Source: Eubacterium maltosivorans
Lineage (GTDB): Bacteria; Bacillota; Clostridia; Eubacteriales; Eubacteriaceae
Direction of reading: 5' to 3'
NCBI RefSeq assembly: GCF_002441855.2
Contig: NZ_CP029487.1
Location: forward strand, 2,480,001 to 2,544,000
Length of the DNA stretch: 64,000 nt
The notes under the pieces are model-generated. The model made no database searches. It worked only from the letters and a program-made list of their open reading frames with translations, and was not told the DNA's origin. Each line of letters opens with the position of its first letter. The stretch's first letter is position 1. Below, one piece after another: positions 17,236 through 26,166 of this stretch. The position numbers were made by a program, and so were the translations under genes.

Positions 17236-18915
17236 CTAGAACAAGCCGGAGATTACGCCGTTTTCATCAACATCAATACGTTCTGCTGCAGGTTCTTTTG
17301 GCAAACCAGGCATTTTCATGATTTCGCCGGTTAAGCATACGATAAAGCCTGCACCTGCAGAAATACTTGCCTGACGAACAGTAATTCTGAAACCAGTCGG
17401 ACGGCCCAGTTTGGTCTGGTCATCTGTTAAGGAGTACTGTGTCTTAGCCATACATACCGGAACTTTGTCGAAGCCCAATTTGGTTAATCTTGCAATTTCA
17501 GCATCCGCTTCCGGAGTATAGTCTACGCCGTCAGCGCCGTAAATCTTAGTCGCAATGGCGTTGATCTTATCTTTGATGCTCATGTCATCTTCATAGGAGA
17601 ACTGGAAGCTGTTTTCGCCTTCTTCACAGAGGCGGATAACTTCATTGGCAACTGCGATACCGCCTTCGCCGCCTTTTGCCCATACTTCGGACAACGCAAC
17701 ATTAACGCCAAGTTCTCTACATTTGTCTTCTACTAATTTTAATTCTGCTTCGGTATCTAATGGGAAGCGGTTGATTGCAACTACTGCAGGTAATTTGTAA
17801 ACCTGAGTAATGTTTTCAACATGCTTCAATAAGTTTGGAAGACCTGCTTCCAGAGCTTCTAAGTTTTCGTTATTTAATTCATCTTTTGGAACACCACCGT
17901 TGTATTTCAGCGCTCTTACGGTTGCGACAATAATAACGGCGTCCGGTTTCAAACCTGCCATACGGCATTTGATGTCCAGGAATTTTTCTGCGCCTAAGTC
18001 TGCGCCGAAACCAGCTTCTGTTACAACATAATCAGAAGCAAAATGCATTGCCATCTTAGTAGCGATTACAGAATTACAGCCATGAGCGATGTTTGCAAAT
18101 GGTCCACCATGTACAAAAGAAGGCGTTCCTTCCAGTGTCTGTACCAGATTTGGTTTCAAAGCATCTTTTAATAAAGCAGCCATTGCGCCGTTAGCTTTTA
18201 ACTGGCCAGCGGTAACCGGTTCATCATCGTAAGTATAGCCGACAATGATACGACCCATTCTATTTTTCAAGTCAACAATGTCACTTGCCAGACAGAAAGC
18301 CGCCATGATTTCAGAAGCAACAGTAATGTCAAAACCATCCTGACGGACAGCGCCATCACCTTTTTTACCAAGGCCATCGACGATGTTACGTAACTGACGG
18401 TCATTCATGTCGACGCAGCGTCTCCATGTAATTCTCTTAGGATCAATATTTAATTCATTTCCCTGATGAATGTGATTATCAAGCATTGCAGCTAAAAGAT
18501 TGTTGGCTGCACCAATCGCATGGAAATCGCCCGTGAAATGCAGATTAATGTCTTCCATTGGAACGACCTGAGCGTAACCGCCGCCAGCAGCGCCGCCTTT
18601 AACACCAAAAACTGGTCCTAAAGAAGGTTCTCTTAAGGCAACGAGTGTGTTTTTACCCAATTTAGAAAGAGCATCTGCAACACCGATCGTTGTTGTCGTT
18701 TTCCCTTCACCAGCAGGAGTGGGATTAATTGCAGTTGTTAAAATCAATCTTGCTTTCTTTCCGGTTTCCCGTTTTAACAAATTATAATCGACTTTAGCTT
18801 TATATTTACCATATAATTCTAAGTCATCTTCTGTTAAACCTAACTTGGCAGCAATCTCACGAATGTCTAGTGGTTTAGCTTCCTGTGCAATTTCGATGTC
18901 TGATTTGAAACCCAT
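17236..18915 (-). CDS. fhs: Formate-tetrahydrofolate ligase (formyl-THF synthetase)
   Basis: The 559-residue enzyme matches Fhs throughout: the N-terminal [26 protein letters not shown]-loop-like segment, [59 protein letters not shown] and the C-terminal [26 protein letters not shown]. It uses ATP to join formate to THF, opening the methyl branch of the Wood-Ljungdahl pathway. ATG 18915 is chosen because GGAGG lies 8 bp upstream. It is the first gene of the operon, behind a good sigma-A promoter and a long AT-rich regulatory region. Confidence 0.98.
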   Translation of the reverse strand: MGFKSDIEIAQEAKPLDIREIAAKLGLTEDDLELYGKYKAKVDYNLLKRETGKKARLILTTAINPTPAGEGKTTTTIGVADALSKLGKNTLVALREPSLGPVFGVKGGAAGGGYAQVVPMEDINLHFTGDFHAIGAANNLLAAMLDNHIHQGNELNIDPKRITWRRCVDMNDRQLRNIVDGLGKKGDGAVRQDGFDITVASEIMAAFCLASDIVDLKNRMGRIIVGYTYDDEPVTAGQLKANGAMAALLKDALKPNLVQTLEGTPSFVHGGPFANIAHGCNSVIATKMAMHFASDYVVTEAGFGADLGAEKFLDIKCRMAGLKPDAVIIVATVRALKYNGGVPKDELNNENLEALEAGLPNLLKHVENITQVYKLPAVVAINRFPLDTEAELKLVEDKCRELGVNVALSEVWAKGGEGGIAVANEVIRLCEEGENSFQFSYEDDMSIKDKINAIATKIYGADGVDYTPEADAEIARLTKLGFDKVPVCMAKTQYSLTDDQTKLGRPTGFRITVRQASISAGAGFIVCLTGEIMKMPGLPKEPAAERIDVDENGVISGLF

Positions 18916-18964
18916 TTTTAAATCCTCCAATACTTTGATAAATTTTTAACATTTCTTACTTCAT

Positions 18965-18993
18965 ATTCTAAAGCATTTTACGAAAAAAATCAA
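18965..18993 (-). promoter_or_regulatory. Promoter of the fhs operon
   Basis: On the minus strand TTGATT (18988-18993) and TAGAAT (18965-18970) are spaced by exactly 17 bp. They place transcription start about 40 nt before the fhs start codon. Confidence 0.65.
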
Positions 18994-19036
18994 ATACAAA
19001 GTAAGATAAATTTTGTTTTTTTTAAGGCTGTTTAGC

Positions 19037-19176
19037 GTTTACACTTGTATATTCCTGTATTACCTGTATATGCTTATATATACAAACTTATAACAAAATA
19101 TATTTGTTTATATATGTTTACATGAAATTTAATATTGTATATTCATGTACTTATATGTAAATAGTTGTATATACAG
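19037..19176. promoter_or_regulatory. Cluster of TGTATATACA-like palindromes upstream of fhs
   Basis: This 140-bp AT-rich stretch holds TACCTGTATATG (19061-19072), TTGTATATACAG (19165-19176) and several partial copies (TTGTATATT, TATATATACAA). The first shares TACCTGTATAT with the sites at 20493 and 20685 near mtqA and the ramQ-like gene. It lies 45-185 bp upstream of the fhs -35 box. A common regulator for formate activation and methyl entry is the simplest reading (inference). Confidence 0.55.
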
Positions 19177-19182
19177 ATTTGG

Positions 19183-19392
19183 CTAAAAAAAGAACTCTTC
19201 GACCAACCATATTTTAAATATGGTTAATCTCATTTTCATATTCACATTTCCGTCAGCGCCTCTCACTATTTCCCTTGGTATAAAGACTTGACGTTTACAA
19301 TCTGCCCGCCGATTATGTCTGGGTACTATTATATATAATATGCCACTTCTTGCTTATGGTTAAATCATACCACGTAAAAAAAAGCTTGTCAA
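19183..19392 (-). ncRNA. Candidate small RNA or leader with its own promoter and hairpin end
   Basis: On the minus strand TTGACA (19387-19392), a 17-bp spacer and TATGAT (19364-19369) make a near-consensus sigma-A promoter. No gene starts behind it. About 150 nt downstream AACCATATTT and AAATATGGTT form a hairpin, followed 15 nt later by seven T. The transcript start also carries AACCATA, which could compete for TATGGTT in that hairpin. I recognise no known riboswitch class. It could be a free small RNA or an attenuated distal leader of fhs. Confidence 0.4.
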
Positions 19393-19615
19393 TGCTTTTA
19401 TGGCAATATTTTAAAATAAACTACCTTTAGATTGATAGATAAATATCAAACAAACTTATCGTAAAAATTTCATGAAAACGATTTTGAAAGAAAAAAATTA
19501 AAAGAGACAAATCGACAAATAACAGCCCGCCAATGTTGTCTCTCTTAACTAAGAAATGTTATATACTTAAAATTCATCAAGTATCAGCACAATTAAAAGT
19601 AGGATAGGTTGAAAA
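19393..19615. other. AT-rich intergenic region containing the mtqA terminator
   Basis: No gene is visible here. The only supported element is the hairpin at 19493-19546 that ends the mtqA-type transcript. Confidence 0.5.
19493..19546 (-). terminator. Likely terminator of the mtqA-type gene
   Basis: TTGTCTCT (19536-19543) pairs with AGAGACAA (19503-19510) across a 25-nt loop. On the minus strand TTTTAATTTTTTT follows. The long loop makes it less certain than the other terminators here. Confidence 0.5.
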
Positions 19616-20431
19616 TTATTTCGCCTGAACCGGTCCAATCTTACCTTGTCTGAAAGCTTTGCTGTATTTTCTGCAAAGTCTGTCGTTTCCTAATAAAGCG
19701 TCTGTTGCGAAAATAGCGCCCATCATGTCGCGGCTTGTCGGATCCATAACAGCAGAGTCCATACCTACAAACATGGATAAAGTCATAAAATTCTGATTCA
19801 TTAATTTTCTGGCTGGTAAACCGAAAGAAATGTTGCTTAAGCCTGAAGTAATATGAATGTCAGGATAAATTTCTCTGATTCCTTCGATTTCCGCTTTGAA
19901 GTTTAAGAAAGAATGGTTTTCTGTTGATAAAGCCATTACACATGGGTCAATATGAATTCTGTTTGGTGTCAGATTATGCTTTTTAGCTTCTTCAACCATC
20001 ATTTTTGTTAATTCAACTTTCTTTTCAACGGTGTTTGGAATACCGGCGTTGTCACAGGTCATGGCAACCAGTTCCCATGCTGGATCTGCATCGTCAAATA
20101 ATGGTAAAAGAACATCCATTTTGTTACCTTCGCCGGAAACAGAGTTTACCAGGCCTGGTTTTTTACATAATGGGAAAACAGCCTTTAAAATTTCAGGGTC
20201 CGGGCTGTCGATACACAGTGGTGTTTCAACGGCTTCCTGTACAATGTCCATCATCCATTTCAAAGATTCCAGTTCAATTTCAGGAGCTGTACCAGCACAT
20301 ACGTCGATGTAGGTAGCACCGGCTTCTGCCTGAGCTATTGCTCTGTCTCTAATGAATGCTTCGTCTTTTTCTTCAATGGCTTTTTTAACCACTGGAATCG
20401 CACCGTTCAGTTTTTCTCCAATAATAATCAT
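19616..20431 (-). CDS. mtqA: Methylcorrinoid protein:tetrahydrofolate methyltransferase (MtqA/MtvA type)
   Basis: The 271-residue protein has the pterin-binding TIM-barrel pattern of methyl-THF transferases: IIGEKLNGAIPVVKKAI, GATYIDVCAGTAPEIELESLKWMMDIVQEAVETPLCIDSPDPEIL, NSVSGEGNK and GLSNISFGLPARKLMN. It moves methyl groups between a corrinoid protein and THF. In E. limosum a close homologue, MtqA, serves proline-betaine demethylation with MtpB and MtqC. No corrinoid protein or substrate methyltransferase is in this window, so the substrate is open. Two ATGs (20434, 20431) stand in tandem; 20431 has the better spacing (6 bp) from AGGAGG. Confidence 0.9.
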   Translation of the reverse strand: MIIIGEKLNGAIPVVKKAIEEKDEAFIRDRAIAQAEAGATYIDVCAGTAPEIELESLKWMMDIVQEAVETPLCIDSPDPEILKAVFPLCKKPGLVNSVSGEGNKMDVLLPLFDDADPAWELVAMTCDNAGIPNTVEKKVELTKMMVEEAKKHNLTPNRIHIDPCVMALSTENHSFLNFKAEIEGIREIYPDIHITSGLSNISFGLPARKLMNQNFMTLSMFVGMDSAVMDPTSRDMMGAIFATDALLGNDRLCRKYSKAFRQGKIGPVQAK

Positions 20432-20492
20432 CATAATCCTCCTCTGACAGCGTTTACTTCGCCGCTACTCAAATAAATGTACATACAAGTCT

Positions 20493-20551
20493 TACCTGTA
20501 TATACAGATATATCATATACATAGGGTACCACGTTCAGAAACCGTTGTCAA
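20493..20551 (-). promoter_or_regulatory. mtqA promoter with TACCTGTATATACA operator
   Basis: On the minus strand TTGACA (20546-20551) and TACCCT (20523-20528) are spaced by 17 bp. TACCTGTATATACAG (20493-20507 on the plus strand) follows 15 bp downstream of the -10 box, a position typical of repressor sites. Confidence 0.6.
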
Positions 20552-20633
20552 TATTTTTTCACAAATTGTTTAAAATTTTACCCTTTCTTCCTGAACCCCT
20601 GATTTTTCTTATTGCAAATTTAAGGAATCCGTA

Positions 20634-20699
20634 TTGTAAAATCGGTTATGAAAGCGTATAATTAAAACGATTAAAGATGATGTTTACCTGTATATACAT
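20634..20699 (+). promoter_or_regulatory. ramQ-like promoter with TACCTGTATATACA operator
   Basis: TTGTAA (20634-20639), a 17-bp spacer and TATAAT (20657-20662) make a good promoter. TACCTGTATATACAT (20685-20699) lies just inside the transcript. Its first 14 bases are identical to the site in front of mtqA 190 bp away. Confidence 0.65.
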
Positions 20700-20730
20700 A
20701 ATTTTCAATATTAAATAAAGGAGATTTATC

Positions 20731-22512
20731 ATGCGTGTATTGTTCCCATTACTTGAGGAAGAGATAGAAGTGTCTCAGGACAGTTTGGTTTCTGACGTCT
20801 GTGCCTCTATCGGCCTGCCATTAAACCTTGTCTGCGGCGGAAAGGGGCGCTGTAAAAAATGTCTGGTCAACGTTAAGGAAAACGGAGAAATGAAAGAGGT
20901 ACTGGCCTGCCAGTACTCTGTTTCTGACGGGATGGAGATTTATGCTTCCCGTGAGCAGGCTGCCAGCCAGATCCTTGAAACCTCATCCAACAGTGATCTT
21001 CCTTTTGACCCTATCGTAAAATGCTATTCATTAAATTATACTGATCTTGTTACGCCTATGTGCACCTATGATCTGGACGTTCTGCGCAAGCTCATACCAC
21101 AGACCCTTGACACGCCGGATTATTCTGTTTTAAAGCATTTTTCAGAAATTTACTTTTTGGAGGGGTATGAAAAACTACATGTTATTGTCTCTGGCAACAA
21201 GATTATTGATTTTATTCCTTCAAATGAAGCTGAAAAACCTGTTTACGGTATTGCCTTTGACATTGGCACCACCTCTGTTGTCGGGTATCTCTATGATATA
21301 ACAAGCGGATGCCTGCTAAACCAACACTCGATGTTAAACAAACAAATTGCCTTTGGAGGGGATGTTATCAGCCGCATTGACTATGCCGGTGAAGGGCCGG
21401 AAAGTCTCCACAAAATTTACGAAGCCATCATGGAAACTCTGGCTGAGATTATCACTCAGGTCTGTAAAAAGGCTTCTGTCGATACAAACGATGTTTACCA
21501 GACGGTTTATTGCGGAAACAGTACCATGGCTCATTTATTTCTGGAGCTTAATCCAAAGCATCTTGGGCTGGCGCCATTCCTCGGATTCTGTAAGGATGCC
21601 GTATCACTTAAAGGTATGGACACACCTCTCCCGATTAACCCCAAGGGCACGGTTACCTTTATGCCTTTGCTCGGCGGTTTCGTAGGGGCAGATACCACCG
21701 CGGTTCTTTTAGGCCTGCCACGCGATAAAAAAATGCGGCTTATGATTGACCTTGGCACAAATGGCGAGATCGCCGTTGGAAACTGTGACAAATACTATGT
21801 CGCTTCCACCGCATGCGGACCTGCTCTGGAGGGTGCAGGCCTGACCATGGGAATGCGCGGTACCACCGGAGCCATTGAAAAGGTTGGTTGCGAAAACGGT
21901 AAAATCACTTATTCTGTCATCGGTAAAACAGCTCCCCAGGGCTTCTGCGGCTCCGGTATTGTCGATGCCATCGCCATGCTGTTCCGTGAAGGACTCATCG
22001 CTAAACGAGGTAACTTTATTAAAGGCGACGCTTTAGACGCCCATCCCATGAAAAACCGTTTTGGCGTGGATGAAAATAATCAGCGGTATTTTAAAATTGT
22101 AACAGCCAGCGAAAATCCTGAAGGCAAAGACATTATTATCACGCAAAAAGACGTCCGCGCCGTCCAGCTCGCAAAGGCTGCCATTTACACTGGCTGCTGC
22201 CTGCTCTCCGAAAATTATGGCATCAAGGGCAGTGATCTTGAAGAAATCGTCATTGCCGGCGCCTTTGGAAACTACATTGATGTTCACAATGCGCAGTTTA
22301 TTGGATTACTGCCCAAAATTGAAGGTGTCCCTGTACGTTCTATCGGCAATGGTGCAGGCACTGGCGCACAGTTATATTTACTGTCGAAGGAAGAGGCTGA
22401 TATCTGCAATGCTATTCCAACGATCACCACCCATATCGAGCTGGCAACTGATCCAAAATTTGTCGATACCTATATGATGAATACCATGTTTGGGGATAAT
22501 GTGATGATTTAA
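20731..22512 (+). CDS. ramQ: Corrinoid-protein reductive activator (RamQ/RACo type, 2Fe-2S plus ASKHA domains)
   Basis: The 593-residue protein has an N-terminal [2Fe-2S] ferredoxin domain with CGGKGRCKKC and a further Cys in VLACQY (about residues 35-70). After a linker comes an ASKHA ATPase domain with YGIAFDIGTTSVVGYL, MLIDLGTNGEIAVG-like and EIVIAGAFGNYIDVHNA segments. Such proteins use ATP to drive reduction of inactive Co(II) corrinoid to Co(I). AAGGAG precedes the ATG. It is divergent from mtqA and shares an operator with it, so it probably repairs the corrinoid protein that works with MtqA. The exact partner is not in the window. Confidence 0.9.
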   Translation: MRVLFPLLEEEIEVSQDSLVSDVCASIGLPLNLVCGGKGRCKKCLVNVKENGEMKEVLACQYSVSDGMEIYASREQAASQILETSSNSDLPFDPIVKCYSLNYTDLVTPMCTYDLDVLRKLIPQTLDTPDYSVLKHFSEIYFLEGYEKLHVIVSGNKIIDFIPSNEAEKPVYGIAFDIGTTSVVGYLYDITSGCLLNQHSMLNKQIAFGGDVISRIDYAGEGPESLHKIYEAIMETLAEIITQVCKKASVDTNDVYQTVYCGNSTMAHLFLELNPKHLGLAPFLGFCKDAVSLKGMDTPLPINPKGTVTFMPLLGGFVGADTTAVLLGLPRDKKMRLMIDLGTNGEIAVGNCDKYYVASTACGPALEGAGLTMGMRGTTGAIEKVGCENGKITYSVIGKTAPQGFCGSGIVDAIAMLFREGLIAKRGNFIKGDALDAHPMKNRFGVDENNQRYFKIVTASENPEGKDIIITQKDVRAVQLAKAAIYTGCCLLSENYGIKGSDLEEIVIAGAFGNYIDVHNAQFIGLLPKIEGVPVRSIGNGAGTGAQLYLLSKEEADICNAIPTITTHIELATDPKFVDTYMMNTMFGDNVMI

Positions 22513-22520
22513 TCCTGAAT

Positions 22521-22559
22521 ACAAAAAAGACGAAGCTAAGTGTGCTTCGTCTTTTTATT
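22521..22559. terminator. Bidirectional terminator between ramQ-like and padR genes
   Basis: AAAAGACGAAGC (22525-22536) and GCTTCGTCTTTT (22544-22555) pair perfectly. T-runs on both strands fit termination of both convergent genes. Confidence 0.85.
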
Positions 22560-22946
22560 TCAGTCCAGTTTTCTCTTCACGGCTGCTTCCTCAATCCCGG
22601 CAATAATCTCATCGATACCTTTCTGGTAGTCCTCCAATGTTTCTTTCCAGTGCATCATGCATTCTAGTCCGGCGGATGTAATGGAAAAGACTCTCTTTCC
22701 CATGTTTTCATTGTCTGCAATGTCAATATGCGAAATGATGAGTCCCTGCTGCTCCATATTTTTAAGGGTTCTGTAAAGACCAGAGGCATCCGGTTTTTTA
22801 TCCTTCCACAAATAAGTGCCGGACAGCTTTGATAAAATACTGTAGCCGTGGTCGTCCTGTTCTGAAAGAATAGTCAGGATCACAGGCTGTATAAAGCGGG
22901 TCAGTGTTCCACCCTTGCAGGCGCACACTCTCTTAATACTTTTCAT
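22560..22946 (-). CDS. PadR family transcriptional regulator
   Basis: The 128-residue protein shows the PadR winged-helix pattern: ILTILSEQDDHGYSILSKL, then DASGLYRTLKNMEQQGLI as recognition helix and start of the wing, then RVFSITSAGLECMMHWKETLEDY, and a short C-terminal dimer helix. PadR proteins are usually repressors that respond to small aromatic or antimicrobial ligands. It is convergent with the ramQ-like gene and is the nearest regulator to the TGTATATACA sites, though its own promoter shows no such site. The target is therefore unproven. Confidence 0.85.
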   Translation of the reverse strand: MKSIKRVCACKGGTLTRFIQPVILTILSEQDDHGYSILSKLSGTYLWKDKKPDASGLYRTLKNMEQQGLIISHIDIADNENMGKRVFSITSAGLECMMHWKETLEDYQKGIDEIIAGIEEAAVKRKLD

Positions 22947-23032
22947 TCGATTCCTCCATTATTGGATTAAGTCTTATGCTTGCTAATAAGAGTATACGCT
23001 ATTTATAGATTTTTGTAAAGATCCATACAGCC

Positions 23033-23060
23033 AAAAAAGCTCCGGCGCTCCGGAGCTTTT
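23033..23060 (-). terminator. Terminator of the rsmA-small membrane protein transcript
   Basis: AAAAGCTCCGG (23035-23045) and CCGGAGCTTTT (23050-23060) form a perfect 11-bp hairpin, with a T-run continuing on the minus strand. Confidence 0.85.
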
Positions 23061-23066
23061 GTAAAA

Positions 23067-23348
23067 TCAATTAATGGCTTTATTGTCCATGATATAGGAT
23101 GCTACCGCATCTGTTGTTATAACCAGCGTTTGTGTGTACTGATTTTCCAGTTGTTTTTCTCTTAATTCCTGTTTGTCAATTTTTGATATTGTCAATGTTT
23201 GTTCAGGCAGCATACTGACGCCGGTCAGGCTGCTGAGCCTACCCATCTCTCTGAAAAACAGGAAACCGAAAAGACTAAACATAATGACAGCTATCAAAGC
23301 CAATGTTACATAAAATGGACCGGTCTTCTTTGCGGGTTTCGTTTCCAT
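23067..23348 (-). CDS. Small single-pass membrane protein, unrecognised
   Basis: The 93-residue product has a basic N-terminus (METKPAKKTG), one hydrophobic helix (about residues 12-31, FYVTLALIAVIMFSLFGFLFF), and a polar C-terminal domain of about 60 residues, probably outside the membrane. GGGGGG precedes the ATG. It follows rsmA by 71 bp on the same strand and is the last gene before a strong terminator. I know no family for it. Confidence 0.65.
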   Translation of the reverse strand: METKPAKKTGPFYVTLALIAVIMFSLFGFLFFREMGRLSSLTGVSMLPEQTLTISKIDKQELREKQLENQYTQTLVITTDAVASYIMDNKAIN

Positions 23349-23419
23349 TAAAATGCCCCCCTTTCAATCATTAAAATATATATCCAAAATGATTGACTTT
23401 ATTCACAGAGGGTATTTAT

Positions 23420-24277
23420 CTATTCTACTGTCAGAGTATTTGCCAGACGGGCAAAATCTTCTCCGGTCAGGGTTTCTCCACGCACGCCTGGAGCTATTCC
23501 ACATTTTTCAAGGGCGTCAAGCAAACGCTCTTTCGGGTAATCTGTGTTCATTTGCAGACCATTGATCAGTGTTTTTCTGCGGTTTAAAAACGAAGCTTTT
23601 ACGATCTGAAAAAAAAGTTTCTTATCAGACACCTGAATGACCGGCTCCGGTCTTTTTTTCAGTGTAACGACAATGGAGTCTACCTTTGGCCTTGGCATAA
23701 AAACCGCAGCGGGCACATAAAAACTGATTTCTGTTTCGGCATAGAACCTGGCCGCAATGGTCAGTGAACCGTAGGCTTTTGTGCCAGGTTCCGCACAAAG
23801 CCGTTCGCCCACTTCTTTCTGGATCATAAAGGTCATCTGTTCAATGGGCAGGTCTGATTCCAGAAAACCCATAATAATCGGCGTGGTAACATAATACGGC
23901 AGATTTGCAACAATTTTTAACGGATTTTCCTGCAGATTCGTCTGAAGTAATCCTGGAATGTCTGTTTTTAAAATATCTCCCTGAACAATCTCAACATTAT
24001 CATAGTCCTCCAGGGTTTCAGCCAAAACAGGAATCAATTTCTTGTCTATTTCTACAGAATAAACTTTTCCGGCGGCTTCGGCCAGCACCTGAGTCATGGT
24101 ACCGATCCCTGGCCCTACCTCCAATACAGTGTCACTTTTATGCACATTGCCGGCTTCTACAATTTTTCGCACGATATTTTCATCAATCAAAAAGTTTTGT
24201 CCATAACGTTTGTTAAAATGCAGGTCATATTTATTTAAGATCCCCTCAATTACCTTTGGGGAGGTCAGTTTTTCCAT
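23420..24277 (-). CDS. rsmA: 16S rRNA dimethyladenosine transferase RsmA (KsgA)
   Basis: The 285-residue methyltransferase has the KsgA landmarks KRYGQNFLIDENIVRKIVEAG, the SAM-binding VLEVGPGIGTMTQVLAE, the catalytic NLPYYVTTPIIM, and VFMPRPKVDSIVV. It dimethylates two adjacent adenosines near the 3' end of 16S rRNA. Start ATG 24277 is chosen because the family begins here; a longer in-frame ATG at 24337 adds 20 residues unlike the family. The start overlaps the end of cca by 32 bp, pointing to translational coupling. Confidence 0.95.
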   Translation of the reverse strand: MEKLTSPKVIEGILNKYDLHFNKRYGQNFLIDENIVRKIVEAGNVHKSDTVLEVGPGIGTMTQVLAEAAGKVYSVEIDKKLIPVLAETLEDYDNVEIVQGDILKTDIPGLLQTNLQENPLKIVANLPYYVTTPIIMGFLESDLPIEQMTFMIQKEVGERLCAEPGTKAYGSLTIAARFYAETEISFYVPAAVFMPRPKVDSIVVTLKKRPEPVIQVSDKKLFFQIVKASFLNRRKTLINGLQMNTDYPKERLLDALEKCGIAPGVRGETLTGEDFARLANTLTVE

Positions 24278-25493
24278 GTGTTTCTCTTTCCAGCCAGGAC
24301 AAAAGCCTGTCTTTCTTATTTTCTTCGGGGTACTCATAAACTCTCTTCAGCAGCCGGGTCAAGCTCTCCTTAATCGCTTCTCCCTGATAGCCTCTGTCCG
24401 TCAGATCTTTTCCGCCAACGGCCAGCTCTCTTAAAGTCATAGGCTCACGGTTTGCGATAATCCGGCGGTACACCCGTTGATTTTGTTCCGCTGCACGTTT
24501 AATGGAAGGGTCTCCATCCCAATAGGCCAATCCGTCCTGAAAAGCCAGAAAGTCCTCCGCATTTTCCATTCCGATATCTGCCAGTGCTTCCTTAAAACCC
24601 ACAATATCCTGGCTATCCGCCACTACATGGTGACAGTAGGCGTAAGCCAGTTGTTTTTCTTTGTTGGAATAGCGCATTTCCCTGAGAAAAACCTTACGCT
24701 CTTCCGGAAACATATTTAGCAGGAGCGATGCCAGCCGAAGCGGCACCTTTTTAGGCAGATACCCCATAATTTCAAAGCCGTCGATAAGATAATCCTCGCA
24801 CCGTTTCCAGTAATCAGGAACCATGCGGTTTAACAGATCGCCCAGAAGTTCTGTTTTTATGAGAAGATATCCGCCCCAGGCTACTTTCTCACATAGCATG
24901 ATCCGGGTGAGCTCCTCGCGTATCCGCTCAATACTGACACCTGTCGTATCCGGATCATCCCGGATAGCGCTGCGGGTTTCCTCGTCCAGCTCCATGCGCT
25001 TTTCAGCCGCAAGGCGGATACAGCGCCATTTTCTCAGACGGTCTTCCTCGAAACGCCTTCCAGGATTGCCAATACAACGAACCATGCCCTTCCTGAGGTC
25101 TTTAAGTCCGCCGACATAATCAAAAATACAGCCGTGTTCATCCATTAATAAGCCATTAATGGTGAAGTCACGGCGTCTGACATCTTCTCTCACGTCACCA
25201 GTAAACAGCACCTCATCAGGATGACGGCCATCACCATAACCGGCCTCCCTGCGAAAGGTGGTGATTTCATATACTTTTCTGTCTATTATAACGCCAATGG
25301 TCCCAAAGCGTTTGCCGACGATGATGGTGTGCTCAAACCAGCTCTCCACTTCGTCCGGCAGGGCATCGGTCGTGAAATCATAGTCGCTCGGGGTTTGGCC
25401 CAGAAGCATATCACGGACGGCTCCCCCCACAATATACAGCTGCTTATGGTGTTCTCTGAAAACTTGAAATAAGGTTTCGATTGCTTTTTTCAT
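24246..25493 (-). CDS. cca: CCA tRNA nucleotidyltransferase
   Basis: The 415-residue enzyme has the class II nucleotidyltransferase head: YIVGGAVRDMLLGQTPSDYDFTTDALPDEV with the metal-binding DxD, RRRDFTINGLLMDEHGCIFDYVGGLKDLRKGMVRCIGNPGRRFEEDRLRKWRCIRLAAE, and the ERIREELTRIML region, followed by a helical body. It adds or repairs the 3' CCA of tRNAs. Its ATG overlaps the stop of the HAD gene as TAATG, and its end overlaps rsmA, so the three are translated from one mRNA. Confidence 0.93.
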   Translation of the reverse strand: MKKAIETLFQVFREHHKQLYIVGGAVRDMLLGQTPSDYDFTTDALPDEVESWFEHTIIVGKRFGTIGVIIDRKVYEITTFRREAGYGDGRHPDEVLFTGDVREDVRRRDFTINGLLMDEHGCIFDYVGGLKDLRKGMVRCIGNPGRRFEEDRLRKWRCIRLAAEKRMELDEETRSAIRDDPDTTGVSIERIREELTRIMLCEKVAWGGYLLIKTELLGDLLNRMVPDYWKRCEDYLIDGFEIMGYLPKKVPLRLASLLLNMFPEERKVFLREMRYSNKEKQLAYAYCHHVVADSQDIVGFKEALADIGMENAEDFLAFQDGLAYWDGDPSIKRAAEQNQRVYRRIIANREPMTLRELAVGGKDLTDRGYQGEAIKESLTRLLKRVYEYPEENKKDRLLSWLERETHGKTDLPKGN

Positions 25494-26131
25494 TACATTT
25501 TATTCTTTACGATGGTCAGAATATCGGTGGTATGATCCACCATATAGGTGGGATTACAGCGTTCCAGGGCTTTGGGCGTGTTATACCCCCATTTTACTGC
25601 CACCACGTCCACACCTGCCCGGTGGCAGGATTCAATATCTCTGGTTTCGTCGCCAACGTAAAGCAGTTCCTCCTTCTTAAGATCATATTTCTTAAGAACT
25701 TTTTTTATTTTCTTTTCCTTTGACAGAAGCGCTGAGCACATAATAAAATCAATATCTTCCTCCAGCCGATAATGCCTTAAAAAAGACTGTACTGTTTTTT
25801 CGATATTGGAGGTCAGTATCCCCCGGTATTCAGTGATCTGGGTGAGGTCGTCCATGAAGGTTTTTATCTCCGGATAAAACGCCCGTATATCTTCCATGGT
25901 TGCCCGCATCCTCTTCTGGCCCTCGCTCAGGACTCTTGGCAGTTTATAAAAAGGAATATCCACAATTTCCATAATTTCTTTTATATGCAGATTTTTTATA
26001 TGCTGCAGCTCTTCTTTTGTGATTTTTCGATATTTGTACTTTTCAGCCATATCGTTGTATATATTGAAGGTTTTTTCCTCTGTATCGGCTAAAGTACCGT
26101 CAAAATCAAAAACCACACATTTATAAGCCAT
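25493..26131 (-). CDS. HAD superfamily hydrolase (phosphoglycolate phosphatase-like)
   Basis: The 212-residue protein has HAD motif I FDFDGTLAD, motif II in GILTSNIEK, the motif III lysine near LSKEKKIKKVLKKYDLKKEELLYVGDETRDIESC with the motif IV aspartates, and a small helical cap. HAD phosphatases use the first Asp as nucleophile on small phosphate esters. It is coupled to cca by a one-base overlap (TAATG). The substrate is not predictable; a paralogue lies at 59344-59982. Confidence 0.88.
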   Translation of the reverse strand: MAYKCVVFDFDGTLADTEEKTFNIYNDMAEKYKYRKITKEELQHIKNLHIKEIMEIVDIPFYKLPRVLSEGQKRMRATMEDIRAFYPEIKTFMDDLTQITEYRGILTSNIEKTVQSFLRHYRLEEDIDFIMCSALLSKEKKIKKVLKKYDLKKEELLYVGDETRDIESCHRAGVDVVAVKWGYNTPKALERCNPTYMVDHTTDILTIVKNKM

Positions 26132-26166
26132 TCTGTTCTCCTTATATTTATCTGGCCTTTTCTACC

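Noticed and set aside
18916-19392. Tetrahydrofolate riboswitch upstream of fhs
   Set aside because: I could not find the conserved THF-riboswitch core on the minus strand; the region is AT-rich with palindromes instead.
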